Positions 44,000 to 55,431 of a DNA stretch of 64,000 bases are shown in pieces. Each line of letters starts with the position of its first letter. Position 1 is the stretch's first letter. The notes under the pieces are model-generated. The model made no database searches. It saw nothing but the letters and a program-made list of their open reading frames with translations, and was not told where the DNA came from. The position numbers and the translations under genes were made by a program. Source of the DNA: Prionace glauca (Eukaryota > Chordata > Chondrichthyes > Carcharhiniformes > Carcharhinidae); assembly GCA_037974335.1 (NCBI GenBank), contig CM075760.1, forward strand, positions 46,520,138-46,584,137, in the 5' to 3' direction.

Positions 44000-44200
44000 C
44001 AGCCCTGAACATCACTGGTCTTTGAATGTGGAAGGAGCAATGTTACATCTATCCTGTCCCTGGGAAGAGATTTCAGATATAATTGTGACTAGAAAAGCAC
44101 CGAGACACACACACACCCTACTGAGTGTTCCAGTGAACTGAGTGTGGAAAGAGTTTTAACCAGTTACACAGTCTGAAAATACATCATACTATAGGGTAAG
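44000..44200 (+). pseudogene. Zinc-finger gene relic
   Basis: The segment ends in TECGKSFNQLHSLKIHHT, half a C2H2 finger, preceded by ggtctttgaatgtggaagga. A matching stretch lies at 55,045-55,205, upstream of the 13-finger gene. Both are remnants of an older finger exon. Confidence 0.6.
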
Positions 44201-44459
44201 TAAATGGGAATGTGGGAAAGATAAAATATAATTTAGGGAAAAAGGGGAAAAATGTCCACATTGTTGGGAAGAATAGAAAATCAGCATTTTATTTAAATAG
44301 AGAGGCTGCAGAATTCCACAGTGGTCCCCCTGATGAGGGATATACTGAGCATGATCACTGTGACTGTGTCCTGTCAATGTACAGCTGCATTGTAAGGCCA
44401 GCATCATCTCTGAAGGAGCTGCCAGTTCATCCCTTTTCCTCAGAGCCTTCAGAGTTTTA

Positions 44460-45060
44460 GAATGATTATAGCAAATAAAAAGGTCATTCAGCCCATCTGT
44501 TCACACCCACACCAGCTTTCTGAGAGAGTGACACAGCCAGTCCCATTCCCCAGCCTCTCCCTCGGTCACTCCCCAACCGCTCCCTCAGTCACTCCCCGAC
44601 CTCTCCCTCAATCACTGCATGGCCTTTCTCTCATAACCCTGAACATTTTTTCTCTTCAGATAATTATCCAGTTGTGTTTTGAATTCTTGTTTGAAGCTTC
44701 CTCCACCTCACACTGGGTCAGTGCATACCAGGTTCTAACCAGTCACTCTGTAAATGGGATTTCCTCAGGTCACCATTGCTTATTTCACAAATTGCCTTTA
44801 TTCTGTGTCCTTTGCTTCTTGACCCTTTTGCCAATCAGAATAGTTTCTTCTTATCTACTCTGTCCAACTCCCTCTTGATTTTGAATATTTCTATCGAATC
44901 TCCTCTTCTGTATAGAGATCAGCCCCAGCTTTGCCAGTCTACCCTCATAACTGAAGTTTCTCATCCCTGGAACCAATCCCATTAATTTTTTCTGCATCTT
45001 CTACAATGTCTTCATCTCCTTCCTATAGCGATCTATCCAGAGTTGGCCACAATGCTCTAG
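44460..45060 (-). mobile_element. Old CR1-type LINE 3' region
   Basis: The run ggtcattcagcccatctgtt, then tcgaatctcctcttctgtat, ccctcataactgaagtttct and ctccttcctatagcgatcta reads as a degraded minus-orientation CR1. No frame survives. Confidence 0.65.
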
Positions 45061-46099
45061 TTGAGGCCGAATCAATGTTTTATTCTGGTTCATCACAACT
45101 TCCTTGTTATTTGGGTATTTGGACATCAGCCTTTCTCCTGTCAATATACAGCTGCTTTATGGGCTGTGGTGACACATTTGAAAGAGTCACCCATCATCGC
45201 CACTCCCCTCTCCCCAGAGCCCTGCTAACTTTATCTTCAACTGGAGATCCAATTCACTTTGGCAAGATGTATCTGAATCTGCTTCCATCCTCTTTCAGGC
45301 AGAACATTCCAGAAAAGAATTACTTGAGAAATGAATGCCCATAGTGGATTTTTCCCAGTTATTTGATGCGACATATTTAATTGTTGATCATCTGTTAAAG
45401 ACATTTCCAGAGCAGATTTAAGGGAAAATGTTCATATCTTAGAGATGAACCACACAAAATGTTGTTTGTTTGATATGAAGCTGATTTATTTGATGTATTA
45501 AAATATTAACTCCTGTAATGTGGCTGGAGTTTATCAGCAATAAAAAAAAGTCAGAATGAATATGATTCAATCCTAAATATGATCAACAGCAGCAACAAAA
45601 GCAGAATCCAACTTCTCTAGAGACTCTGTCTGAGAGTCAGTGCAGACTTGATGGGCTGAATGCCTCCTCCTGTACTGTAGGGGTTCTATGAAAAGTAAAC
45701 TCAAGACTAAAATAAATAAAGATTTTTCAGCCAGTCACTAATCAGCCTTTTCCATTTTCCTGAAGTCACCTTATAATTATTTATCTCCTAGATTAGATCA
45801 ATTAAACAATGATTGCACTCTGATAAATTATCAGTTTGATACAAATTAATGAATCATGTCTTACTTTATAGTTAGATGATGCAGTGACCAGAACTATGCT
45901 CAGTACTCTAGCTATGTTCTAACTCATCTTTTATCAAATCCTAACATAATCTCCCTGCTCTTTTATTCCAGGCCTCAGACAGGGAAGTGTCCCAAATGAC
46001 TTCTTGATCATCTGATCTCATATGCAGCCATTTTCAGGAATCAGTGGATATGCATTCCAAAATTCCTCTATACAACTCTCAACATTATCCCATGTATTA
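45061..46099. other. Intergenic, with a SINE tail scrap
   Basis: Apart from a SINE 3' scrap at about 45,630-45,690 (cagacttgatgggctgaatg, tactgtaggggttctatg) I recognise nothing here. Confidence 0.5.
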
Positions 46100-46116
46100 T
46101 TCATTCGTGCTTGCGT

Positions 46117-46147
<31 letters not shown>

Positions 46148-47930
46148 ACACCCCCAAGATGTGCTCTTAGGCTGATTGGTGTACCAAATTGACACTATTC
46201 TCCCCTGAATCTGGCGAAGTTAGGGGTTACATAAGAACATAAGAAATAGGAGCAGGAGTAGGCCATCTGGCCCTTCGAGCCTGCCCCGCCATTCAATAAG
46301 ATCATGGCTGATCTGTCGTGACTCAGCTCCACCTTCCTGCCCTCTCCCCATAACCCTTAATCCCTTCTCTTATCAAAAACCCATCAACCCGTTTCTTAAA
46401 AATATTTAGCGAGGCAGCCTCCACCACTTCAACGGGCAGAGAATTCCAGAGATTCACCACCCTTTGAGTGAAGAAGTTCCTCCTCAACTCTGTTCTAAAC
46501 CGCCCCCCCTTTATCTTGAGGCTGTGCCCCCCAGTCCTACTGTCTTTTTTGAGCGGGAAGAGTCTCTCCACCTCTATCCTATCCATCCCATTCATCATCT
46601 TATACGTCTCAATGAGATCTCCCCTCATTCTTCTAAACTCTAACGAGTACAAGCCTAGTTTATTCAGCCTCTCCTCATAGCTCAATCCCCTCAACTCCGG
46701 TATCAGCCGAGTAAACCTCCTCTGCACTCCCTCCAGGGCCAAAATATCCTTGCGCAGGTGCGGCGCCCAAAACTGCACACAGTACTCCAGCTGCGGCCTC
46801 ACCAATGCCCTATACAGCTGTAGCAAGACCTCCCTACTTTTATATTCAATCCCCCTCGCTATGAAGGCCAGCATCCCATTCGCCTTCCTGACCAACTGCT
46901 GCACCTGCAAGCTGGGTTTTTGCGACTCATGCACAAGGACCCCGAGGTCCCTCTGCACCGTCGCCTGCTGCAGTTTTTCGCCCCGTAAGTAATAGTCCTT
47001 CCTACCATTCCTCCTACCAAAGTGGACCACCTCACACTTGCCAACATTAAATTCCATTTGCCATTTCCTGGCCCATTCACCCAGCCTATCTAGATCCTTC
47101 TGCAGACTCTCCACACCCTCCGCACAATTTGCCTTTCCCCCAATCTTGGTGTCATCAGCAAATTTCGACAACCTGCACTCGGTTCCCTCCTCCAGATCAT
47201 CTATATAAATGGTAAATAGCTGAGGCCCCAGCACCGATCCCTGGGGCACCCCACTAGTCACCAACCGCCAATCTGAATAGCATCCATTGACCCCCACTCT
47301 CTGCCTCCTATTTGACAACCAATCCTCTATCCACGCAAACACCCTACCCCCAACTCCATGTCCCCTGACCTTCTGCAATAACCTCTTGTGAGGTACCTTG
47401 TCAAACGCCTTCTGAAAATCCAGAAAGACCACATCCACCGGCTCTCCTCTATCCACTGCCCTAGACACATCCTCATAGAACTCCAGTAAATTTGTCAGAC
47501 ACGACTTCCCTTTAATGAAACCGTGTTGCGTCCGCCCTATCAAGCAATTCCCCTCAAGATGCCTCGCTATTTCCTCCTTAATGACGGTTTCTAACATTTT
47601 ACCTACCACAGACGTTAAACTAACCGGCCTATAATTCCCCGCCTTTTGCCTGGCACCCTTCTTAAACAACGGCGTAACATTAGCCGTTTTCCAATCTTCT
47701 GGCACTTCCCCGGAATCCAGCGACGTCTGGAAAATAACCACCAAGGCATCCACTATCACCTCCGCCATTTCTTTCAGAACCCTCGGATGCATTCCATCCG
47801 GTCCTGGGGACTTGTCCACGGTTCCACTCGCATACACGCAGGGCAGGGTAGGTGTAGGAGGAGGCGGCGGTGCGGGCTCGTTGGGCCGAAGGGCCTGTTT
47901 CCCGTGCTGGGTTGTTCTTTGTTCTTTGTT
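46100..47930 (+). mobile_element. SINE split by a CR1 insertion
   Basis: The left part (46,100-46,230) has tgcgtgggtttcctccgggc and gtttcctcccacacccccaa. The right part (47,821-47,930) has gcgggctcgttgggccgaag and a ttgttctttgttctttg tail. Together they match the SINE-like insertions at 274 and 5,610. The CR1 fills the gap. Confidence 0.8.
46231..47820 (-). mobile_element. CR1-type LINE (family B), nearly full RT frame, nested in a SINE
   Basis: Minus strand, open from 47,837 to 46,323 (504 codons, the first few from the host SINE). It is highly similar to the copy at 32,590: DKSPGPDGMHPRVLKEMAE, VFLDFQKAFDKVPHKRL, PQGSVLGPQLFTIYIDDLEE and KFADDTKIGG, with the C-terminal blocks intact. The ataagaacataag terminus lies at 46,231. 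No stop was seen across the RT, suggesting recent activity. Confidence 0.94.
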
Positions 47931-48195
47931 CCCTTGTCTTGTTTACTCTCCCAAATTCAATTTCTCTCATTGATCCAGATTGAATTCTACTTGCTAATTT
48001 TGTGTCGACTAACCCCACCCTCCCAGTCCATTAATATCTTCCTGCTGTCCACAATTATTCCTCACTGTCAACCATGTCAGCAACTTTTGTATCATACAAA
48101 CCTAGTAATCATTTTCCATACAGTTAAGTCTAAATTATACTGACACAAAAGAGAAAACTGTGGAACATCACTGGAAACAGGCATCTCGGCATCAT
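47931..48195 (-). mobile_element. Old CR1-type fragment downstream of the finger pseudogene
   Basis: The minus strand reads gtgatgttccacag, then ggttgacagtgaggaata and gtagaattcaatctggatca, an old CR1 piece also present at 57,240-57,430 beyond the 13-finger gene. The shared flank shows that finger gene and LINE were duplicated together. Confidence 0.6.
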
Positions 48196-48975
48196 TCAGT
48201 CCTGGATGTGATTAACAGCAGCAATAACAGCAGAATCCAACCCCTGCTGTCGCCTGTGAACTTGCTGGTGTTTCAGCAGGTTGTTTGACTGAGCGAATCC
48301 CTTCCCACACGTAGAACAGTTGAACGGCCTTTCCCCAGTGTGAACTCGCTGGTGTTTCAGCAGATTCTGTTTACTTTTAAATCTCTTCTCACAATCAGAA
48401 CATTCAAAAGGTCTCTGATCAGTGTGAACAAGTTGGTGTGTAGTCAGGTGGGATGACTGAGTGAATCTCTTGCTGCACAGGAGGCAAGTGTAAGGTCTCT
48501 CTCCAGTGTGAACTCGCCGGTGTATCAGAAGGTCGGATGTATCAATGAATTCCTGACAACACACAGGGCAGGTGAATGGCCTCTCCCCAATGGCCTCGAC
48601 GGTGTCTCAGAAGGTGGGCTAATCGAGTGAATCCCTTCCCACAGAGAGAGCAGGTGAATGGCCTCTCCCCAGTGTGAGTGTGCTGGTGTTTCAGAAGATC
48701 CTTTTTACTTTTAAATGTTTTATCACATTCAGAACAATTGAAAGGTCTCTGATCAGTCTGAACAAATCGGTGTTTCAGGAGTTGCGATGAACAAGTGAAT
48801 CCCTTCCCACACACAGAACAGATGAACAGCGTCTCCCCAGTGTGAGTGCGTTGATGGATCAGTAAATCCGTTTTATTTTTAAAGTTCTTCTCACACTCAA
48901 AACATTTAAGTGGTCTCTAATCAGTGTGAACACTTTGGTGTGTCTGAAGGTGGGATGACTGAATCCCTTCTCACA
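48196..48975 (-). pseudogene. C2H2 zinc-finger pseudogene, inverted paralogue of the gene at 55,432
   Basis: The minus strand encodes the same finger order as the last two-thirds of the 13-finger gene, including the unusual [14 protein letters not shown] finger and the tail [19 protein letters not shown]. It is broken by a frameshift near 48,590 (in the linker after LAHLLRHRR) and by an in-frame stop near 48,918 (Asp-stop-Arg where the gene has DQRP). It is cut off at 48,975, where a CR1 fragment begins. Some fingers look well conserved, so inactivation may be fairly recent. Confidence 0.9.
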
Positions 48976-50810
48976 CAAAGAGTTCACAGATTCACCACTC
49001 TCTGGCTGAAAAAATTCCTCTTCATCTTTGTTTTAAAGGATCATGTCTTTATTCTGAGATGGTGCCCTCTGGTTCTAGTTTTTCCTACAAATGAAACATC
49101 CTTTCTGCATCCACTCTATCCAGGCCTCGCAGTACCTGTTAGTTTCAGTAAGACCTCCCCTCATCCTTCTCAACTCTACCTCATACGATAAGCTCTTCAT
49201 TCCAGGGATTATTCTTGTGAACCTCCTCTGGACCCTTTCCAAGACCAGCACATCCTTCCTTAGATATGGGGACCAAAACTGCTCACAATACTCCAAATGG
49301 GGTCTGACCAGAGCTTTACACAGCCTCAGAAGTACATCCCTGCTCTTGAATTCTAACATTCTCAACATGAATGCTAACATTGCATTTACCTTCCTAACTG
49401 CCGACTGAAACTGCATGCTAACCGAAAGAGAATCTTGAACAAAACTCCCAAATCCCTTTGTGCTTCTGATTTCCTAAGCATTTCCCTGTTTAGAAAAGTC
49501 TCCATTCATCCTTCCAAAGTGAATAACCTCACACTTTTCCACATTGTAATCCATCAGCCACTTCTTTGCCCACTCTCGAAACTCATCCAAGTTGTTCTGC
49601 CATCCCCTGCTTCCTCAATACTACCTATCCCTCTACATATCTTTGTATCATTTGCAAACTTAGTCACAGTGATTTCAAATTGTTATATTGTGAAAAAATG
49701 TGGTCCCAGCATCAACCTGAGGCACACCACTAGTCACCAGCTGCCATACTGAAAAAGACCCCTTTTATCCTCACTCTCTGCCTCTGCCAGTCAACCAATC
49801 CTTTATCCATGCCAGGATCTTACACTTAACACCATGGACTCTTAATTTATTTAACAGTCTCCTTTGCAGCACCTTGTCAAAGGCTTTCTGGAAATCTAAG
49901 TAAATAACATCCACTCGTTCTCCTTTATCGAACTTCCTTGTTACCTCCTCAAAGAACTCAGAACAGATCTGTCAGACATGACTCCCCCTTGCTGCGGCTG
50001 TATAGGGCATTGGTGAGGCCGCAGCTGGAGTACTGTGTGCCGTTTTGGGCGCTGTACTTACGCAAGGATATCTTGGCCTTGGAGGGAGTGCAGAGGAGGT
50101 TTACTAGGCTGATACCGGAGTTGAGGGGTTTGAGCTATGAGAGGCTGAATAAACTAGGCTTGTGCTCATTAGAGTTTAGAAGAATGAGGGGAGATCTCAT
50201 TGAGACGTATAAGATAATGAATGGGATGGATAGGATAGAGGTGGAGAGGCTCTTCCCGCTCAGAAAGGATAGTAGGACGAGGGGGCACAGCCTCAAGATA
50301 AAGGGGGGGGGCGCGGTTTAGAACGGAGTTGAGGAGGAATTTCTTCACTCAAAGGGTGGTGAATCTCTGGAATTCTCTGCCCGTTGAAGTGGTGGAGGCT
50401 GCCTCGCTAAATATTTTTAAGACGCGGGTTGATGGGTTTTTGATAAGAGAGGGGATTAAGGGTTATGGGGAGAGGGCGGGAATGTGGAACTGAGACACGA
50501 CAGATCAGCCATGATCTTATTGAATGGCGGGGCAGGCTCGAGGGGCTAGATGGCCTACTCCTGCTCCTATTTCTTATGTTCTTATTGACGAAGCCGTGCT
50601 CACTCAGTCCTATCTTATCAGGCACTTCCAAGTGCTCCATGATCTCATCATTAATAATTGACTCTAAAATCTTGTCAATGACCGAAGTTAGGCTAACCAT
50701 CCTATAATTTTCCATCTGCTGCCTCACTCCCTTCCTAAACAGCAGTGTCACATTAGCTACTTTCCAGTCCTCTGGGATCCCCCCTGTCTCCACATGATTA
50801 ACAATTGTTC
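48976..50810 (-). mobile_element. Old CR1-type LINE interrupted by a younger CR1
   Basis: Minus orientation. C-terminal blocks (SAVRKVNAMLAFMLR, YCEQFWSPYLRKDVLVLERV, RRFTRIIPG) occupy about 49,075-49,416. A further part lies to about 49,985, and the upstream RT (IPEDWKVANVTLLFRKG, GLSEHGFV) is at 50,590-50,793. Several stops and shifts break it. The younger family B copy at 49,989-50,585 lies in the gap. Confidence 0.85.
49989..50585 (+). mobile_element. CR1-type LINE (family B), 5'-truncated, nested in an older CR1
   Basis: The plus strand reads RLYRALVRPQLEYCVPFWAL, LEGVQRRFTRLIPELRGL and RRMRGDLIETYKIMNGMDRI, ending ctcctatttcttatgttctt. It is oriented opposite to its host CR1. Confidence 0.9.
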
Positions 50811-50814
50811 TTTA

Positions 50815-51440
50815 TTGCAAGGGGAACAGGATGTGAAAACAGGGATGTTATACTGCCAGTTGTAGAGGGTGTTGGCAAGGCCACATCTGGAATACTGTAC
50901 AGTTTTGATGTCCTTACTTATGATAGGATATAGTTATATTAGAAACATAGTTAGGAGATAGTTCAATCGACTGATTTCTGGGATGAGGGAGTGTGTCAGA
51001 GGAAATATGAGACAGATTGGGCTTGTATCTATTGAAGTTCAGAAGAATGAGTCAATCTTATTGAAATGTTTAAGATCGTGAGGGGACTTGACAGTGTATA
51101 TGCTCAGGAGGTGTCTTCCCCTTCATAAGAGACAAGGACTTGGGGCGTTAGGCTAAAAACACTGGGTCCAGAATTTAAGATAGAGAGGAGGAGAAATGTT
51201 TCCTCTGAGAGTCATTACTCTGTGGAATCCTCTTCCCTGGAGAGCAGTGAAGGCACAGTTACTGAATATTTTGAAAGGTTGAGTTAAATAGATGCTTGAT
51301 TGACAAGGGAATCAAGAGTTTTAGGGTTAAAGAGGAAAGTGGGGTTGAGGCTGCAATCAGATCAATAATGATGTTACAGAATTGTGCAATATATTTGATG
51401 GGCTGAATGGCCTGCTCCAAATTCCTCTGTTCATATTTGT
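50815..51440 (+). mobile_element. Old CR1-type LINE 3' region
   Basis: The run ggtgttggcaaggccacatc, ggaatactgtacag, attgggcttgtatctattga and gatgggctgaatggcctgct is a decayed CR1 C-terminal region and 3' end in plus orientation. No frame survives. Confidence 0.75.
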
Positions 51441-52037
51441 GTACGTTCTTCGGTAGTTTACAGGGAATACAGTTGACGGTGCAGGAGATGGTCTCATGGA
51501 TAAGATGAGACCTGAGAGGGCAACAGCGGAGATAGGAAAGAAACTAGAGAAAGATGTTCCATATGTCTGATCTGGATTTATCTTGAGTCAGATGTGGGTT
51601 CAGGTCTCAGACAAGGGGGAGTTTTAAACAGAATCTGTCTTGGTGAGTTGGTGGAAGGAAGGAAAGCAGTAGAGGTAGCTGAAGGGATTTTCTCAATCTT
51701 AGTGATGAAAAAGCTCCATGTGCTCCTCACAGTTTGTTGGAGGTGAGGATGGAGGAGACAGGGAGAAGGAAAGCCATTCAAAAGGAACTTACATGCATTT
51801 GGGATTTTAAAATGATTCATTAGAGATAAATCCAGCTCAGACAGATGGAACATGTTTTGCTCTCTGTGTTCCCCCACATCTATAAATCCCCGTCCCACAG
51901 CCTTTCCCTCCTTCCTGGGCTGAAATCTAAACCGATCTCACCATTTCTTTCCTACACTCTGTTTTCTCCCTCCCTCTCTTCTGTCTGGGTTCAGTTCTCC
52001 AGGCTCCTGTTTGCAGACTGACAACAAGATCAATAGC
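51441..52037. other. Intergenic, with a third copy of a finger-promoter phrase
   Basis: At 51,905-52,035 the text (ctcaccatttctttcctaca, gtctgggttcagttctccag) repeats the outer part of the promoter palindrome at 53.15-53.22 kb. No coding frame was recognised. Confidence 0.55.
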
Positions 52038-52185
52038 TGTTAAATGGACTAGTTTTATATTCCAGATTTAGTAACTGAATTGAAATTCTGCCACTTTTGA
52101 TTGTGGGATTTGAACCCATGGCACCAGAGAATTAGTCTGGGCCTTCAGATTATTGTTCCAGTGGCATTACCACAACGCCACCATG
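52038..52185 (-). mobile_element. tRNA-headed SINE, head portion
   Basis: The minus strand has a B-box-like gggttcaaatcccac and ggcgttgtggtaatgccact, the head of the SINE family whose body is at 2,697-2,990. Confidence 0.75.
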
Positions 52186-52321
52186 TATATCTCTAGGTAT
52201 GTGTATATGATTTACATCTATGTCTCATGTACATGAGATTTTTATTATATATAAATAAACAAACTCAAATGATCAGAATGAGCATGGTTCAGTGTGATTA
52301 ACAGCAGCATTACTTCTGCAG

Positions 52322-52981
52322 TCACTTGTGAACTCGTCCATGTGTCCGCAGGTTGGCTAACTGAATGAACCTCTTCCCACACTCAGAGCAACTGAATGGC
52401 CTCTCACCAGTGTGAACTCGCTGGTGTGTCATCAAGGCAGCCGACTGAGCAAATCTCTTCTCACACACAGAACAAGTGAATGGCCTTTCACCAGTGTGAA
52501 CTCGCCGGTGTATCAACAGTTGAGATGATTGAGTGAATCCATTCCCACACAGGGAGCAGGTGAATGGTCTCTCCCCAGTGTGACCTCGCTGGTGGACAGT
52601 GAGGGCAAACAATTGCCTGAACTTCTTTCCACAGAATGTGCAGCTGAATGGCTTCTCTTTTGTGTGAATTCGCTGGTGTGACTGGAGGATGAATAACGCA
52701 GTGAATCCCCTCCCACACACGGAGCACGAGAATGGCCTCTCACCAGTGTGACTGCGTTGATGAGTTTCCAGCTCCGATGGGTAATTGAATTTCTTCTCAC
52801 ATTCCCCACATTTCCATGGTTTCCCCATGCTGTGACTGCGTTTGTGTCTGGACAGGCCGGATGAATAGCTAAAGCCTCGTCCACAAACAGAACAAGTGTA
52901 CGGTTTCTCACTTGTGTGAGTGATGCTATTTGGCTCCATGTTCAAATTCTGATGACAGTCAGGTGAGAATAAATCAAGCAA
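52322..52981 (-). CDS. C2H2 zinc-finger protein, 7 fingers
   Basis: A probable nuclear DNA-binding protein with seven tandem C2H2 fingers. The frame opens at 52,981 ([20 protein letters not shown]). A second ATG at 52,939 ([19 protein letters not shown]) lies just before finger 1, so the true start is uncertain. Fingers 1 and 2 are joined by a non-standard HSMGKPWKC linker, whose MGKPWKC matches the opening of the 11-finger gene, as if an upstream finger had been added. The last finger ends LRTHGRVHK and a stop. An acceptor (atttcacag) at 53,041 defines the exon start, and AATAAA lies at 52,246-52,241 on this strand. No effector domain is seen in this exon. Its promoter is probably the shared palindromic region at 53.1-54.4 kb. 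Confidence 0.9.
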   Translation of the reverse strand: MLDLFSPDCHQNLNMEPNSITHTSEKPYTCSVCGRGFSYSSGLSRHKRSHSMGKPWKCGECEKKFNYPSELETHQRSHTGERPFSCSVCGRGFTALFILQSHQRIHTKEKPFSCTFCGKKFRQLFALTVHQRGHTGERPFTCSLCGNGFTQSSQLLIHRRVHTGERPFTCSVCEKRFAQSAALMTHQRVHTGERPFSCSECGKRFIQLANLRTHGRVHK

Positions 52982-53148
52982 TCTGTCGTTTCATGAAATT
53001 AGGTTTAAAATTTCTGACTGCAAATCTCTCCATCGAATCCCTGTGAAATGGAACAGGAAATAAGTGTGAAAACTGTAAAAACTGTAAATCCCTGTCAAAC
53101 ACTTACCCCCCACCGCTCCTTGGGTTGAAATCCAAATCCATCTCACCA

Positions 53149-54366
53149 TTTCTTTCCTCCACTCCCAGTTTTCTCCCTCCCTCTCCTCTGTCTGGGTTCA
53201 GTTCTCCAGCTCCTGTCTGCAGACTGGCAATGAAACCAATGGGTCTTATTGGGGTGTTGGGGCCTCCAGCGGATGTTTGTGAATCCTCCCCGCCTACCTC
53301 CCACGGTTTCCTTCCTTCCCAGAGATCAGAGTCCTCATTGATTTGAGGCCAAAGTGTAACCTCTTATTTACTGTCCCCCTTCCCCATCCTCTGATGTGAA
53401 CTGAGCCAGGATGGGGCCGTTAACCTGGGCCTGTTCCCGGGAGGAAGAGAGGGAGAAGCCCCGAAGCTGCAAACCAGGGAGCTGACAATGATTCTGAAGG
53501 GTTTGCGGATCCACAAAGTGTTTCCAGACCCTCCCAGCCACCGCCTAACGCTGACTCCGCTTCTCCGGGACGAACAAGCGCCAAGGACAGCAGTGACACT
53601 GCGTATGCTCCAAATCACAAGTAGTCATGATGTGGGTATGCCGGCGTTGGACTGGCGTAAACACAGTAAAAAGTCTGACAACACCTAAAACCTGGTGTTG
53701 TCAGACTTTTTACCAAATCACAATGCCCGGGGACTGATTGACGGCAGATCTGGGCCAATAGAAAGAGGGGGCGGGGCTGGAGTACGGAGCGGGAGCGGCT
53801 GGTCCTCCAACCAATCGGAGCGAATGAAGGGCGGGGCAGGAGGACTGAGCAGGAGCGGCTGGTCCTCCAACCAATCGGAGTGAATGAGGGGCGGAGCTGG
53901 AGACCAACACTCAGAAGAAACCCGGTGAATGCGGAGCAAACTTTGCAGCAGCGGAGGGGGAGGCGCTGGAACCGGCGGCTGGATATTGGGGAGGGTCTGG
54001 AAACACTTTGTGGATCCGCAAACCCTTCAGAATCATTGTCAGCTCCCTGGTTTGCAGCTTCGGGGCTTCTCCCTCCCGAGAACAGGCCCAGGTTAACGGC
54101 CCCATCCTGGCTTAGACACTGGAGGATGGTTCACATCAGAGGATGGGGGAGGGGGTCAGTAAATAAGAGGTTACACTTTGGCCTCAAATCAATGAGGACT
54201 CTGATCTCTGGGAAGGAAGGAAACCCTGGGAGGATTCACAAACACCCGCTGGAGGCTCCAACATCCCCAATAAGACCCATCGGTTTTATTGTCAGTCTGC
54301 AGACAGGAACTGGAGAACTGAACCCAGACAGAGGAGAGGGAGGGAGAAAACTGGGAGTGGAGGAAA
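53149..54366. promoter_or_regulatory. Palindromic bidirectional promoter of two zinc-finger genes
   Basis: Arms of about 390 bases (53,149-53,536 and 53,988-54,366) are reverse complements apart from small changes, for example gtttccagaccctccc on the left and gggagggtctggaaac on the right. The centre holds three CCAAT boxes, one in the phrase gggccaatagaaag at 53,755 and two in tandem ccaaccaatcggag units, together with GC boxes gggggcgggg and gggcggggc. The 7-finger gene points left and the 13-finger gene points right. Each arm probably includes a first exon. Inferred from layout and motifs. Confidence 0.68.
53621..53713 (-). mobile_element. Penelope-like hairpin insertion with target duplication, in a promoter
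   Basis: About 92 bases: gtagtcatgatgtgggtatg, then acagtaaaaagtctgacaac, acc, then taaaacctggtgttgtcaga, ctttttac. The ends match the element at 14,985-18,739 and fold back on each other. Flanking copies of caaatcacaa (53,611-53,620 and the copy ending 53,723) form a 10-11 base target duplication. Confidence 0.88.
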
Positions 54367-55299
54367 GAGAATTGTCTGTTCAGCGTTTCTATTGTGGGCT
54401 GATTTTTAAAACTGTTTTTACATACAAGTTGACGATTTACACAGAAAACTCAACCCCAATAGAAATATTTGTCTCTCTGTAATTTATATTCTGCATTGGT
54501 TGTGATGGTTTTTGTAAACAGAGATTACAGCTTTCAGGAAAAATTAAATGGATTGAAGTTTTTTTTTGTAGAGCAGTGACCTGATACAAGTCTTTATAAT
54601 TACCAGAGCCTTGGACAGGGGAAATGTGGAAAGAATGCTTCCACTTGTGACAGAATCTAAAAGGAGGAGCAATCAATAAACAAAGAGTCATAAATACTAG
54701 ATAGTTACTAATAAATCCAGGAAGGCAATAAGGACAAATTTGTTCACTCACAGGTTGAGAATTACCACAGAAATGAGTTGAGGAAAGTGCTGAGATTGTT
54801 TCAAAAGGAAATGGGAGAAGCGCACAAGAGAAAAAGAAATAGAAAAATCAACTGAAAGGCTGTGATGAGGTATATGGGATGGGAGAAGCTGTGTCATATA
54901 TAAAGCATTAAACTGAATGGTTTATTTGTGTCTTGTATATTCAAAGTAATTCAATGTAAACTCCTTTTCCAGAATATCTGCAGACGGGCGATTCAAACCA
55001 AACGTCTTGGGATCTGACAGTGTCACACAATTCTTCAGAATCTGAATATCAAAGGCCTATGAATGTGGAAGGAGAAATGTTTGCCTATTTTGTCTTTGGG
55101 AAATTATTCAACATCATTGTGACTGGAAAAGCCCCGAGACACAGACATCTGTTATTTTTCCACAGCTGGAACAGAACTTTAACCAGTTACACAGTGTGAA
55201 GAAAAACACATTTACATCAGCTAGACACTGTACTCGCGTTCTTTGTGTGAACCTGGTTTCAACTGATTGTATAACCTGGCAAGTCATGAGGACACCTGC
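54367..55299. other. Intron or 5' region of the 13-finger gene
   Basis: A likely acceptor, aactccttttccag, ends at 54,972. It precedes a decayed finger exon (about 55,045-55,205, FNQLHSVKKNTF) homologous to 44,000-44,200. Nothing else was recognised. Confidence 0.45.
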
Positions 55300-55425
55300 A
55301 CCATGTGAATAAGGAGCAGCAATAGGCCATTCGGCCCCACAGGCCAGTTCCACCATTTAATGACATCATGGCTGATCTGATAGTGAGCTCAAATCTGCAT
55401 TCCACCTACGCCCAATAGCCGGTCA
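55300..55425 (-). mobile_element. CR1-type LINE 3' fragment abutting a start codon
   Basis: The run aataaggagcagcaataggc, cattcggcccc and ttaatgacatcatggctgat is a CR1 3' end in minus orientation. It ends only about ten bases before the ATG of the 13-finger gene and so probably supplies most of its immediate 5' leader. Confidence 0.75.
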
Positions 55426-55431
55426 ATAATA

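Noticed and set aside
53700-53940. Arg/Pro-rich open frames across the finger-gene promoter
   Set aside because: They are by-products of GC-rich tandem CCAAT/GC-box units and appear on both strands with no splice or start support.
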